64,000 bases of DNA, from positions 248,001-312,000 of the forward strand of contig CANMTP010000003.1 in the NCBI GenBank assembly GCA_947500845.1, read 5' to 3'. How positions within the stretch are numbered: position 1 is the first letter of the stretch; the number at the start of each line of letters is the position of its first letter. The position numbers and the translations under genes were made by a program. The stretch is from an uncultured Aquimarina sp. (GTDB taxonomy: Bacteria > Bacteroidota > Bacteroidia > Flavobacteriales > Flavobacteriaceae). This document shows positions 1 through 6,939 of this stretch, one piece after another. The notes beneath the pieces were generated by a model. The model was given only the letters and a program-made list of their open reading frames with translations. It did not search any database and was not told where the DNA came from.

Positions 1-297
1 TTCGCCGATAAAATAAAAATATTCTTCGGCAGTCAAATATCCTATCAAAAAGGTTTCGTCTATAAAGGCGGCCGTAGTTGCTTTCCATGCTTCACTTTCG
101 TGAACCTTAACACTATTATTTTCTATATAACCAGAAGTGGGCTGTATCAAGTCTAATAAAGCACTAAACAAGGTAGTTTTTCCTGCACCGTTATTACCGA
201 CCAAGCCAAAACTATTCCCTTTTTGAATTTCGAGATGCCCTATATTCAACACTGTTTTTCCTGAATAGGTTTTAATAAGATTATGTATTGCTATCAT
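1..297 (-). CDS. ABC transporter ATP-binding protein (N-terminal 99 residues, cut by window edge)
   Basis: Only the first 99 codons are inside the window; the rest lies beyond base 1. Translating the minus strand from the ATG at 295-297 gives a typical ABC ATPase start, MIAIHNLIKTYSGKTVL, followed by a Walker A loop, GNNGAGKTT, near residues 35-43. The Q-loop, signature motif and Walker B are not visible. The stop of the DUF5687 gene lies 5 bp upstream, so the two are almost certainly co-transcribed as the ATPase and membrane subunits of one exporter. The substrate is unknown. The ATPase assignment is firm from the P-loop. Confidence 0.9.
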   Translation of the reverse strand, partial: MIAIHNLIKTYSGKTVLNIGHLEIQKGNSFGLVGNNGAGKTTLFSALLDLIQPTSGYIENNSVKVHESEAWKATTAAFIDETFLIGYLTAEEYFYFIGE

Positions 298-302
298 TCT
301 TT

Positions 303-1775
303 TTAATTTTTTTGTTTATAGGCCGAAATAGTCTTGTATTTCTCTGATTTATAAATGTTCTCAATTTTATCGAATACTTTATCTTTAAAAGCAAAACCTG
401 CTACTCCGGCTACCGCAACCAAAGCATAACCGGCATAAGGACTATGTGCATAATAGCCGATAGCATATAACAGCATAGGTAATGCCATTTTGGGTAGTGA
501 TAACAAAAGTGTCTTTGTATTAAACGCTTGTTTATCGCCAAAAGCCTTTTTATTGCTGGTGAGATCTATAGGGGTTTTAACGTATGCACCTGCCCAAAGA
601 ACTACATGAGAATTTACTCCAATATTATAAATTGAGGCCACCAGTATCGCTGAATATACCTCCCAACCAAAATATAGATATCCTGATGCAAGTATGGTAG
701 ATATCAATGTTGCAATTACCATTAGCCACCACTTGGAAGATAAATACTCTTTATACTTTATATTTTGACTCATCATAAGTGGATAATAGGCACTATCCCA
801 ACTAGGCACAAATTGCCCGAAGCTTAATAGAAATCCACCGGTGACAAAAATTGCAGCAAAAATGGTCCAAACCGGTCCTTGGTAAGCATCAATTGCTCCT
901 GTAAAAAATAATAATCCGTAAAAAAGAAATAAAATACTTACCAGAACCGTTGATCGGGCTCTTTTATTCCTTTTGATGAGTTTTATATCGTTTTTAAGAA
1001 ATGTTGCTGTTTTTCCGAAACGATCAAGCCAATCCAGATTTTCGGTTTTTACATCTTTAGATTTTGCTGCCAGACCAGCATCTAGGTAAAGGTCTTTTAC
1101 AAATGATTTAAAGGATACCGACACTAGCAACACCCATGTTATTATTGGAATAAAGATCAGAATAGGAAGGTCGTATAACCCCTGGAAAAATGGTCCAGTA
1201 TATAGCGTTATGTCAAAATATCCTAAATAATGTAACCCACCAAGTATTGCGAATATACTTCCTGTAAAGAAAATTAGATTATCTTTTTTATTCAGGATAA
1301 TATTTAAAAAATTATTACTGTAAATTAATGCGATCAATCCAAAATTCCATAGCAAAACATTCATTGCAGAATATCCATTTATTATCAAAATAATTGAAAA
1401 TGGAATAAAAAAGAACGCATGGATGATGTTGAAGAATGAAAATATTGTTTTTCCAAAAGCAAAAGACACAATCCTGTTCTTAGGAAAAGGTAAAATGAGT
1501 AACGGTTTAATATTAATGACAGGCATTTTTTGTAAAGCATACCTAAATATTAGATCAAAAACCCACCAGTAGATCAAAAATCTATTTATGGTTTCTAAAG
1601 GATCCAGATTAAACTGTTCTTTGATGAGCTCGAAAACGGCCACTCCCCCTAAAGCAAACATAAATGCAAACCAAAGTGCCCAAAAACCCATAAACAATTT
1701 CATAAAAAGTCCTGAAGTTAAAGAGGCAGACCTCCAAAAGGATTTCCATTGTAGTACAAAAAAGTGTCTAAACAT
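303..1775 (-). CDS. DUF5687-family membrane protein, probable ABC transporter permease
   Basis: The 490-residue protein has a dozen or so hydrophobic stretches spread along its length, broken by a charged loop around residues 240-285. It fits the DUF5687 family of Bacteroidota membrane proteins. The ATPase gene starts 5 bp after its stop, which indicates the membrane half of an ABC exporter, similar in organisation to two-gene ABC-2 systems. No substrate can be inferred. A TAnnTTTG-like box about 50 bp upstream may drive the pair. The family name is from recognition of the sequence style and context; the permease role is inferred from the neighbour. Confidence 0.8.
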   Translation of the reverse strand: MFRHFFVLQWKSFWRSASLTSGLFMKLFMGFWALWFAFMFALGGVAVFELIKEQFNLDPLETINRFLIYWWVFDLIFRYALQKMPVINIKPLLILPFPKNRIVSFAFGKTIFSFFNIIHAFFFIPFSIILIINGYSAMNVLLWNFGLIALIYSNNFLNIILNKKDNLIFFTGSIFAILGGLHYLGYFDITLYTGPFFQGLYDLPILIFIPIITWVLLVSVSFKSFVKDLYLDAGLAAKSKDVKTENLDWLDRFGKTATFLKNDIKLIKRNKRARSTVLVSILFLFYGLLFFTGAIDAYQGPVWTIFAAIFVTGGFLLSFGQFVPSWDSAYYPLMMSQNIKYKEYLSSKWWLMVIATLISTILASGYLYFGWEVYSAILVASIYNIGVNSHVVLWAGAYVKTPIDLTSNKKAFGDKQAFNTKTLLLSLPKMALPMLLYAIGYYAHSPYAGYALVAVAGVAGFAFKDKVFDKIENIYKSEKYKTISAYKQKN

Positions 1776-1824
1776 AGTTTGGATAGTATTTAACTATTTA
1801 GTAATCAAAAAAGAGGTTTTGTTA

Positions 1825-1832
1825 CAAAACTA
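1825..1832 (-). promoter_or_regulatory. Possible -7 promoter box for the ABC exporter operon
   Basis: On the minus strand this reads TAGTTTTG, matching the Bacteroidota -7 consensus TAnnTTTG. It lies about 50 bp upstream of the start of the DUF5687 gene. No clear -33 TTG was seen at the expected distance, so support is modest. Confidence 0.35.
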
Positions 1833-1978
1833 TCTTCAAAACTTCACTTTGCTGGTATTTTTTGATCATTGGTTTTGAATCTGCTAAAACTTTTATACTG
1901 CATGATGGAGCTACATGTACGTAAAGAACAGACAGGTTTATTAAGTATTTCATCTCGTTAATTACCAATCGCTTCCTG

Positions 1979-2006
1979 GCGAGATCCTGAATCAAGTTCA
2001 GGATGA
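1979..2006 (-). repeat. Dispersed hairpin repeat, copy 1
   Basis: A 28-nt block is identical to 6849-6876. Its core is an 8-bp inverted repeat, ATCCTGAA and TTCAGGAT, around a 5-nt loop. On the minus strand it can be read as VILNLIQDL, a peptide string I associate with spurious short proteins called from such repeats in many bacterial genomes. It is best treated as an intergenic REP-like element rather than a gene. Confidence 0.75.
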
Positions 2007-2046
2007 CCAATAGATTGTGGTTCATAATCGATAATTATTTACATAA

Positions 2047-2207
2047 TGAACTCATTTAGACCTTTTGGATGTAAGCGAAAATTAGAAGTTTTTGATTCTA
2101 TTGAAGGTTTTTTTGAGTTGTATAGCAGAGGCAAGGAAGGAAAAAAAGCAAAAATAGAGTTAAAAACAGCAATTTTTTAGCAAATTTAAAAAGTCTAAAT
2201 GAGTTCA
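2047..2207. mobile_element. MITE-like element with terminal inverted repeats and possible 4-bp target duplication
   Basis: The ends are TGAACTCATTTAGAC (2047-2061) and its exact reverse complement (2193-2207). The match extends inward to 20 bp with one mismatch. The element is 161 bp and has no coding capacity. The four bases outside each end are ATAA (2043-2046 and 2208-2211), consistent with a target-site duplication, although ATAA is common in this AT-rich DNA. It lies 44 bp before the promoter of the reductase gene. A structured regulatory RNA is an alternative. No transposase partner is in the window. Confidence 0.5.
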
Positions 2208-2250
2208 ATAACAAATTGCGGGCATTCAAATAATTTTTTCTTAAACCCTG

Positions 2251-2278
2251 TTTGCTCTTTCTGCATTTATTATTTTTG
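2251..2278 (+). promoter_or_regulatory. Promoter of the PaaE-like reductase gene
   Basis: A -7 box TATTTTTG (2271-2278) is preceded by TTTG (2251-2254), 16 bp away, slightly shorter than the usual 17-23 bp. It ends 16 bp before the ATG at 2295. This argues for that start rather than an in-frame ATG at 2199, which falls inside the inverted-repeat element and upstream of the promoter. Confidence 0.6.
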
Positions 2279-2294
2279 CGAAAAAATTATTGCA

Positions 2295-3347
2295 ATGCCA
2301 GATTTTCACAAGCTACATATACAACAAATAACCCGAGAGACTCCCCAAGCCGTTTCTATAACTTTTGATATACCCTCAGGCCTTAAGAAGGATTATGAAT
2401 TTATTCCGGGACAATATCTTACTCTTAGAACAGAAGTTGAAGGAAAAGAAATCAGAAGGGCATATTCTATCTGTAGTTCACCAAAAAGTGGGGAGCTTAA
2501 AGTTGCAGTTAAAGAAATAGAGGGTGGTACTTTCTCTCCTATTGCCAACAATGAACTCAAAGAAGGTGATGTGCTTGAAGTACACCCGCCAGAGGGACAC
2601 TTTCTTCTTAAAACGAATCCAAACGCAAGTAATACCTATGCTGCATTTGCTGCAGGTAGCGGTATTACTCCGGTAATGAGTATGGTTAAGGCAGTACTAG
2701 AAGAAGAACCTAATAGTCGTTTTGTATTGGTTTTCGGAAATAAAACTCCCGAAGAAACTATATTTCGCGAGGAGCTTTTAGAACTTCAAACTACGTATTC
2801 TGATCGTTTATTTATAGAATTTGTATATAGCCAAAGTCAAGAGGACAATGCCCATTTTGGCAGAATTGAAAAACCCACGGTGAACTACATTGTAAAGAAT
2901 AAATTTAAAGATGTTTCTTTTGAGGCGTTTTATCTCTGTGGTCCAGAAGACATGATTAATACGGTAACCGATATTTTGATTGAAAATAGTGTTCAAAAGG
3001 ATAAAATTCATTTTGAATTGTTCACTAGCAGTACTGAAGAAGTTGAAATCGATGCTGATCTGGAGGGGAAAACTCAAATTACTGTTCTTGTGGATGATGA
3101 AGAGTTTACCTTCGCCATGGATCAAAAAAAGACTATTCTCGATGCTGCTCTAGAAGAAGATATTGACGCACCTTATTCATGCCAGGGAGGTGTTTGTAGT
3201 TCTTGTATTTGCAGAATTACTGAAGGTACCGCTGTTATGGAAAAAAATAGTATTCTTACTGATGGTGAAATTGCTGAAGGACTCATCCTGGCCTGCCAGG
3301 CACACCCTACCAGTGCGACACTTACTATTGATTTTGATGATGTTTGA
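2295..3347 (+). CDS. PaaE-like ferredoxin reductase with C-terminal 2Fe-2S domain
   Basis: The 350-residue protein has three parts. The first is an FAD-binding reductase barrel with the flavin motif RAYSICSS at about residues 55-62. The second is an NAD(P)-binding domain with GSGITPVMSM near residue 118 and a CGPEDM motif. The third is a plant-type 2Fe-2S ferredoxin domain with cysteines in SCQGGVCSSC plus a distal LACQAHP. It should pass electrons from NAD(P)H through FAD to the iron-sulfur cluster. This layout matches PaaE, the reductase of phenylacetyl-CoA epoxidase, but no other paa gene is nearby, so the partner oxygenase is unknown. A start at 2199 would add 32 unusual residues and is disfavoured by the promoter position. 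Confidence 0.88.
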   Translation: MPDFHKLHIQQITRETPQAVSITFDIPSGLKKDYEFIPGQYLTLRTEVEGKEIRRAYSICSSPKSGELKVAVKEIEGGTFSPIANNELKEGDVLEVHPPEGHFLLKTNPNASNTYAAFAAGSGITPVMSMVKAVLEEEPNSRFVLVFGNKTPEETIFREELLELQTTYSDRLFIEFVYSQSQEDNAHFGRIEKPTVNYIVKNKFKDVSFEAFYLCGPEDMINTVTDILIENSVQKDKIHFELFTSSTEEVEIDADLEGKTQITVLVDDEEFTFAMDQKKTILDAALEEDIDAPYSCQGGVCSSCICRITEGTAVMEKNSILTDGEIAEGLILACQAHPTSATLTIDFDDV

Positions 3348-3353
3348 TATAGT

Positions 3354-3396
3354 TCATGGTTCGATGCTCGCCCTTGGCGACTACACTCAGGGTAAG
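3354..3396 (-). repeat. Dispersed intergenic repeat fragment
   Basis: On the minus strand it contains CCCTGAGTGTAGTCGCC followed by AAGGGCGA. It resembles the CCCTGAG...CGAAGGG hairpin found inside the RNA-like element at 4605-4626 and a repeat I recall as common in Flavobacteriia. It fills the gap between two convergent genes. No clean terminator was seen there. Confidence 0.4.
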
Positions 3397-3405
3397 AGTT
3401 AAACA

Positions 3406-4482
3406 TTATAGTGTACTCAATACTTCTAATACTACTTCTGGTGTGATACTGTACATCACTCTTTCATATCCTGATGGGACTTTATTGCCGTATACAGATG
3501 TTGGAATTTGGTCATATTTTGCCAGATTTGGTAAAATCGCGTACGCTGAAGGTTGTCCGAAAGGCATAAAACCGGTGTATGGATGAGTCACACCCCATAA
3601 AGTGATTGTTGGCACGCCATACATGGCTGCCAGGTGGGCATTACCACTATCCATTGATAACATAGCGTCTAAATTCCCAATAAGTTTAAGCTCATCTTCA
3701 AAGGGTAATTTGCCTGCTACATTCACTACATTATTGTATTTACTTCCGATATTATTAAGAATATCAGTCTCTCGCTTTCCTCCTCCAAACAGAAAAATTT
3801 CAAACTGATCTTGTTTATCTAACTCTTCGATCACCTTAACCATTAGCTGAAGAGGATATGTCTTGCTTTCATATTGTGCAAAAGGAGCAATCCCAAGCCA
3901 TTTTTTGGAAGAATTTTGTGTTAACGAAACTATGTTGGGTGTTAAACGTTGTTTCTGAGGAAATTTATGATGAGTAAGATCAATAGGATATCCTAAAGCG
4001 TCAAAAACATCTGCATAGCGTTGATGTGTAGTTTTTAAGGGTTCAAAAACTTTATTATTTGCCCTTGTTAACGCTTTTTTTTCTTCTCTTCCTTTATCAA
4101 TCTGCACCACCTTGATTCCTTTTAAAGAAAACATTGTTTTCAATACATTAGAACGCAATACATTATGTAAATCTGCAACCGCATCAATATTCAATTTCCG
4201 AAGTTCATTAAATAAACGTGTAAGTCCTATTATACCTTTATGTCTCCCAGTTACATCAGCATGATATACTTCGAGATTCGCTATATCAGAAAATATAGGC
4301 TCAAAGAACTTTCTGGTAAGTACAGTAAGCTTTACATTAGGATAGGTAGCTTTAAAGGTTCTCAACACAGGAACCGTCATTGCGACGTCCCCCATGGCCG
4401 AAAAACGGATGACCAAGATATGAGTTTCTGCACGATCGGTATTGGCGCTAGTATATTTTGCTATAGTTTCTTCTGTAGTCAA
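3406..4482 (-). CDS. Glycosyltransferase family 9 (heptosyltransferase-like)
   Basis: The 358-residue protein shows the GT9 pattern: an N-terminal ILVIRFSAMGDVAMTVPVL motif from about residue 22, an acceptor-side Rossmann domain, then a donor domain with LGIAPFAQYESKTYP and the DSGNAHLAAMYGVPTITLWG stretch typical of ADP-heptose:LPS heptosyltransferases. It probably adds a core sugar to lipopolysaccharide at the inner membrane. The first ~20 residues precede the usual family start, but no better ATG exists before the conserved motif. It is co-oriented with DUF4254 upstream, separated by the RNA-like element. The actual sugar donor cannot be told from sequence. Confidence 0.88.
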   Translation of the reverse strand: MTTEETIAKYTSANTDRAETHILVIRFSAMGDVAMTVPVLRTFKATYPNVKLTVLTRKFFEPIFSDIANLEVYHADVTGRHKGIIGLTRLFNELRKLNIDAVADLHNVLRSNVLKTMFSLKGIKVVQIDKGREEKKALTRANNKVFEPLKTTHQRYADVFDALGYPIDLTHHKFPQKQRLTPNIVSLTQNSSKKWLGIAPFAQYESKTYPLQLMVKVIEELDKQDQFEIFLFGGGKRETDILNNIGSKYNNVVNVAGKLPFEDELKLIGNLDAMLSMDSGNAHLAAMYGVPTITLWGVTHPYTGFMPFGQPSAYAILPNLAKYDQIPTSVYGNKVPSGYERVMYSITPEVVLEVLSTL

Positions 4483-4538
4483 CGTTCAGAATTTCTCTTA
4501 TGAATTTGTAATTTGCGTTAGGGATAGCAGCGGCATCC

Positions 4539-4610
4539 TTTTTTATCACGTGCCCTTTTTTTATCGCCTAACCTCTTTTTATCACATACCCTTTTTTTAT
4601 CACATACCCT
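4539..4610 (-). repeat. Four tandem copies of an ~18-bp unit inside the RNA-like element
   Basis: On the minus strand the units read roughly GGGTATGTGATAAAAAAA, GGGTATGTGATAAAAAGA, GGTTAGGCGATAAAAAAA and GGGCACGTGATAAAAAA. A fifth copy lies inverted at 4622-4639. The first unit pairs with the inverted copy. The others look like slipped-strand duplications and could offer alternative pairing partners. Confidence 0.8.
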
Positions 4611-4639
4611 TCGAGAGCCTCAGGGTACGTGATAAAAAA
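4593..4639. terminator. 18-bp-arm hairpin with U/A-rich base, terminator-like
   Basis: The arms 4593-4610 and 4622-4639 pair with one mismatch around an 11-nt loop that contains CCCT...AGGG and a small GAG/CTC stem. The A/T-run at the base gives a terminator shape on both strands. On the minus strand it could end transcription from DUF4254 before the GT9 gene. Confidence 0.55.
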
Positions 4640-4671
4640 GATAGAGTGGATAGCCCGCTCGAACGCCCCAG

Positions 4672-5280
4672 CTATTTTTCTCCTCTAAGCACAGGATTTA
4701 ATTCATCATCATTATACATCTTCATCTGTTTATAAACTTTCATGTACTTATCCCCGTTTTCGATATCTTTTAATAAGGTATCAATCGCAGTCGAAAGATC
4801 TACTTGTTGTTCTAATAATACATTCAATTTGGTTTGGCACGCTGCTTTATGAGCATCACTTGCACCTTCTCGAATCGTTTCTTCGTGCATGTGATATACT
4901 TTAAGTGCCAGAATTGATAGTCGATCTACTCCCCAGGCAGGACTTTCTGTATTAATGGTAGCATCTGGTTTTGGAGTTACCTCCTTATATTTTTCCAAAA
5001 AATAACTGTCGATATACTCAACCATATCGGTTCTATCCTGATTAGAAGCATCAATTTTTCTTTTTAGCTTTAGTGCAGCAACAGGATCAATTTGGGGATC
5101 ACGAATAATATCTTCATAATGCCATTGCACGGTATCGATCCAACACTTACGATATAAGAGGTGTTCGATGGCTTGTGATTTACTATCATAAGGATTAGAA
5201 AATTCCTGATCTACACTATCAATAACGTGATAATTATCTATAACCTCTTTGAAAATTGAATTTGCCGTATCTGTAAACAT
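4672..5280 (-). CDS. DUF4254 domain-containing protein
   Basis: The 202-residue, mostly helical protein starts MFTDTANSIFKEVIDNYHVID and carries the IEHLLYRKCWIDTVQWHYEDIIRDP segment typical of the DUF4254 family of Bacteroidota. Its function is unknown. I chose the ATG at 5280 because it gives the usual family length; an upstream in-frame ATG would add 29 residues and overlap the preceding DUF6427 gene. In related genomes this gene sits beside a family 9 glycosyltransferase, as here, so a role near cell-envelope biosynthesis is possible but unproven. Confidence 0.82.
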   Translation of the reverse strand: MFTDTANSIFKEVIDNYHVIDSVDQEFSNPYDSKSQAIEHLLYRKCWIDTVQWHYEDIIRDPQIDPVAALKLKRKIDASNQDRTDMVEYIDSYFLEKYKEVTPKPDATINTESPAWGVDRLSILALKVYHMHEETIREGASDAHKAACQTKLNVLLEQQVDLSTAIDTLLKDIENGDKYMKVYKQMKMYNDDELNPVLRGEK

Positions 5281-5324
5281 GTATATAATCGTTTTGAGAG
5301 ATACAAAGGTATCATATTTTGATC

Positions 5325-6245
5325 CTAAAACAATAAGACCGTAAACGGAATTAAGAGGAAAACCCAAATATTGATCTCTTTGGCAAATTGATGATATTGC
5401 ATCTCTAGATATGTAGAGCCTATGATTGCCAATGGAGTTGCCACAAAAAATAATTCTGATGTATTCTTTTGTGGGGCAATTGCTGCAATACCAATTGCGA
5501 TGATCAGGTATACAACAATCAATCGTAATATAGGTTTTGTGATTGCAGGTTTACGACTGAATTTAAATAGGTATATTGATCCAAAAAACAGCATACAAAT
5601 CGATAATATTCCCACAGAAAATAAGTGATCTTTTATTAAATACGATTGAAAAGAAAAGGATACAGGATCCACATAATTCGTTATCAAAAAAAAGGAATCA
5701 TAAAATAACAAGGTAAAACAATTCGCAAATACATAAACCATAAGTATCCCAATACATGGTATGATCCAATTTCTATAATTTTGAGGAGCAAAATACGCTA
5801 CTGCCAGAAAAATTAAAACTATAAATCCAATACTCCAAAAAAATGCCAAAGAAGCCAAACCGATATAAATAGAAGCATTAAAAATTTTGGCTTTTATTTG
5901 TTTACCATTTTTTAAATGCAGCAAGTTTTGTAATCCCAGCATCACAAACAAGCTTGATAATAAAATAGTAACCTGAGTTAAGGCATTTGGTAGAGTACAA
6001 GTAAGAAAAGCATATAAAAGTATCGTATATGTACCCTTATAAGTAAGGTCATTTCTTTGCACGATGAAATGAAGCAATAACATGGGTCCTATAAATAAGA
6101 AAGCACCTAAAATAAAAAATAAAATGTGCGCGGTTTGCACTGCAAATCCTTGTCTAAAGTATGCCAGACTATAAAGAATAATCATATATAGTGCAACAAC
6201 TATATAATTAATGGGTTTTGATTTACTAAAAAAGCTTGATAACAC
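5325..6245 (-). CDS. DUF6427-family integral membrane protein
   Basis: The 306-residue protein has about nine hydrophobic segments spread evenly over the chain and ends in a hydrophobic helix. It resembles the flavobacterial DUF6427 family. Nothing catalytic is recognisable. It lies 44 bp upstream of DUF4254 in the same direction and is divergent from DUF6341. In Flavobacteriia these small-family genes often cluster with upp and purD; upp is absent here. The start at 6245 fits a short N-terminal tail before the first membrane helix. Confidence 0.75.
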   Translation of the reverse strand: MLSSFFSKSKPINYIVVALYMIILYSLAYFRQGFAVQTAHILFFILGAFLFIGPMLLLHFIVQRNDLTYKGTYTILLYAFLTCTLPNALTQVTILLSSLFVMLGLQNLLHLKNGKQIKAKIFNASIYIGLASLAFFWSIGFIVLIFLAVAYFAPQNYRNWIIPCIGILMVYVFANCFTLLFYDSFFLITNYVDPVSFSFQSYLIKDHLFSVGILSICMLFFGSIYLFKFSRKPAITKPILRLIVVYLIIAIGIAAIAPQKNTSELFFVATPLAIIGSTYLEMQYHQFAKEINIWVFLLIPFTVLLF

Positions 6246-6265
6246 TACTATTTTTTATATTTTTG
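6236..6265 (+). promoter_or_regulatory. Promoter for the DUF6341 gene
   Basis: TTG at 6236-6238 and TATTTTTG at 6258-6265 are separated by 19 bp, a textbook Bacteroidota -33/-7 arrangement. The -33 element overlaps the first codons of the divergent DUF6427 gene. The predicted start of transcription falls within the palindrome at 6271-6290. Confidence 0.65.
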
Positions 6266-6270
6266 CATCG

Positions 6271-6290
6271 AACAATATTATAATATTGTT
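6271..6290. promoter_or_regulatory. Perfect 20-bp palindrome, candidate operator at the transcription start
   Basis: The ten bases AACAATATTA are followed directly by their reverse complement. The palindrome begins 5 bp after the -7 box, where RNA polymerase starts, and lies between two divergent genes. This is where a dimeric repressor would be expected to bind. Because it is all A/T except at the ends, a chance palindrome remains possible. Confidence 0.4.
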
Positions 6291-6370
6291 TTGATTTACT
6301 AAAGAACTAATGTATAAAAAGTTTAAGGATCTTATTTATTTGATCTTTAACCTCAATCATATCTTGAATT

Positions 6371-6601
6371 ATGAAAGAATTTTTTGAAGCTATTGAATCT
6401 CTTTTTGTAGACGTATTATTTGCGCCTTTTGATGCATTAAGAATCTTAGAATTAGATAACTGGACTGCTGCCAACGTAGTAAACTGGTTATTTATGATTA
6501 TAGGTTTTGTTGCTTTTTTCTATTGGATGAAAGAATTAAAGAAGTTTAACGATAACAATGAAGAAGACAGAGACCCTACAGCGCATTCGTTTTTGAATTA
6601 G
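6371..6601 (+). CDS. DUF6341-family small membrane protein
   Basis: The 76-residue protein has an amphipathic N-terminus, one strong membrane helix (about residues 36-54, VVNWLFMIIGFVAFFYWM) and a very acidic, hydrophilic tail. It matches the flavobacterial DUF6341 family, whose members have sometimes been mislabelled as uracil phosphoribosyltransferase because of neighbouring upp; the protein itself has no such domain. It has its own promoter and a ~100-nt leader, and ends 58 bp before a strong bidirectional terminator shared with purD. Function unknown. Confidence 0.8.
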   Translation: MKEFFEAIESLFVDVLFAPFDALRILELDNWTAANVVNWLFMIIGFVAFFYWMKELKKFNDNNEEDRDPTAHSFLN

Positions 6602-6658
6602 GCTTTCTCTGCCCTATGGATATCTCTCTTAAAAGGAGAGAATTTAAATTCTCATATT

Positions 6659-6717
6659 ATAAGATCATAAAAAAAATCCGAGTTGTAGGACAACTCGGAT
6701 TTTTTTTATGATCTTAT
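6659..6717. terminator. Bidirectional terminator with 28-bp perfect arms
   Basis: The arms 6659-6686 and 6690-6717 are exact reverse complements around a 3-nt loop (AGG). The stem has a GC-rich top (TCCGAGTTGT) flanked by eight A on one side and eight T on the other, so it forms a hairpin followed by a U-run in either direction. It serves the convergent DUF6341 and purD genes. Confidence 0.92.
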
Positions 6718-6848
6718 ATTTTCAAGTAATGCCTATAGTTAAAAAGGTGCATCTTACTTCTTTTCTCCTTCTTAAATTTAATACTTATTTACTTATGCAA
6801 GTCTAAAGAAATTTATTTCAGCATCCCAATTAAAAATCAATGTTGCGT

Positions 6849-6876
6849 GCGAGATCCTGAATCAAGTTCAGGATGA
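6849..6876 (-). repeat. Dispersed hairpin repeat, copy 2
   Basis: It is identical over 28 nt to 1979-2006, with the same 8-bp stem and 5-nt loop (6854-6874). It lies in the 3' region of purD. Two identical copies 4.9 kb apart in unrelated gaps show it is a dispersed element. Confidence 0.75.
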
Positions 6877-6939
6877 AAAGAAATCTATATATTACACAAC
6901 GAATGGATAATCTAATCCTTTTTATAGATCACAGAAGGT

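Larger units (their letters stand above)
1776..2294. other. 519-bp divergent intergenic region with two repeat-like elements
   Basis: This gap separates the minus-strand ABC operon from the plus-strand PaaE-like gene. It holds no convincing gene. It does hold a promoter box for each side, one copy of a dispersed 28-nt hairpin repeat (1979-2006) and a 161-bp element with inverted ends (2047-2207). Short open frames inside it are produced by these repeats. Confidence 0.7.
4515..4669 (-). ncRNA. Structured RNA-like element of flavobacterial type (possible Flavo-1-like RNA)
   Basis: Read on the minus strand, it begins GGGGCGTTCGAGCGGGCTAT and ends AAGGATGCCGCTGCTATCCC then TAACGC. The outer GCGTT and AACGC can pair, and an internal asymmetric loop leads into a long hairpin (4593-4639). 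I recall elements with this frame and a variable hairpin as very common between flavobacterial genes, and they resemble the Flavo-1 RNA motif. That family match is from memory and unverified. It sits between DUF4254 and the GT9 gene, in the same orientation. Confidence 0.5.
6602..6939. other. 338-bp convergent intergenic region
   Basis: This gap between the ends of the DUF6341 gene (plus) and purD (minus) contains a very strong shared terminator (6659-6717) and the second copy of the 28-nt hairpin repeat (6849-6876). Nothing coding was seen. Confidence 0.7.

Noticed and set aside
1822..2025. 67-residue open frame on the minus strand beginning MNHNLLVILNLIQDL
   Set aside because: It is made largely by the dispersed hairpin repeat, a known source of false short proteins.
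2199..2294. N-terminal extension of the PaaE-like reductase
   Set aside because: The ATG at 2199 lies in the right inverted repeat of the 161-bp element and upstream of the promoter; the 32 extra residues are unlike the family.
4539..4610. Short CRISPR array
   Set aside because: The units are directly adjacent with no spacers, the repeat is only about 18 bp and there are no cas genes in the window.
4442..4735. 97-residue open frame on the plus strand with repeated FYHIPF strings
   Set aside because: The repeats come from the tandem 18-mer of the RNA-like element; the frame overlaps two real genes on the other strand.
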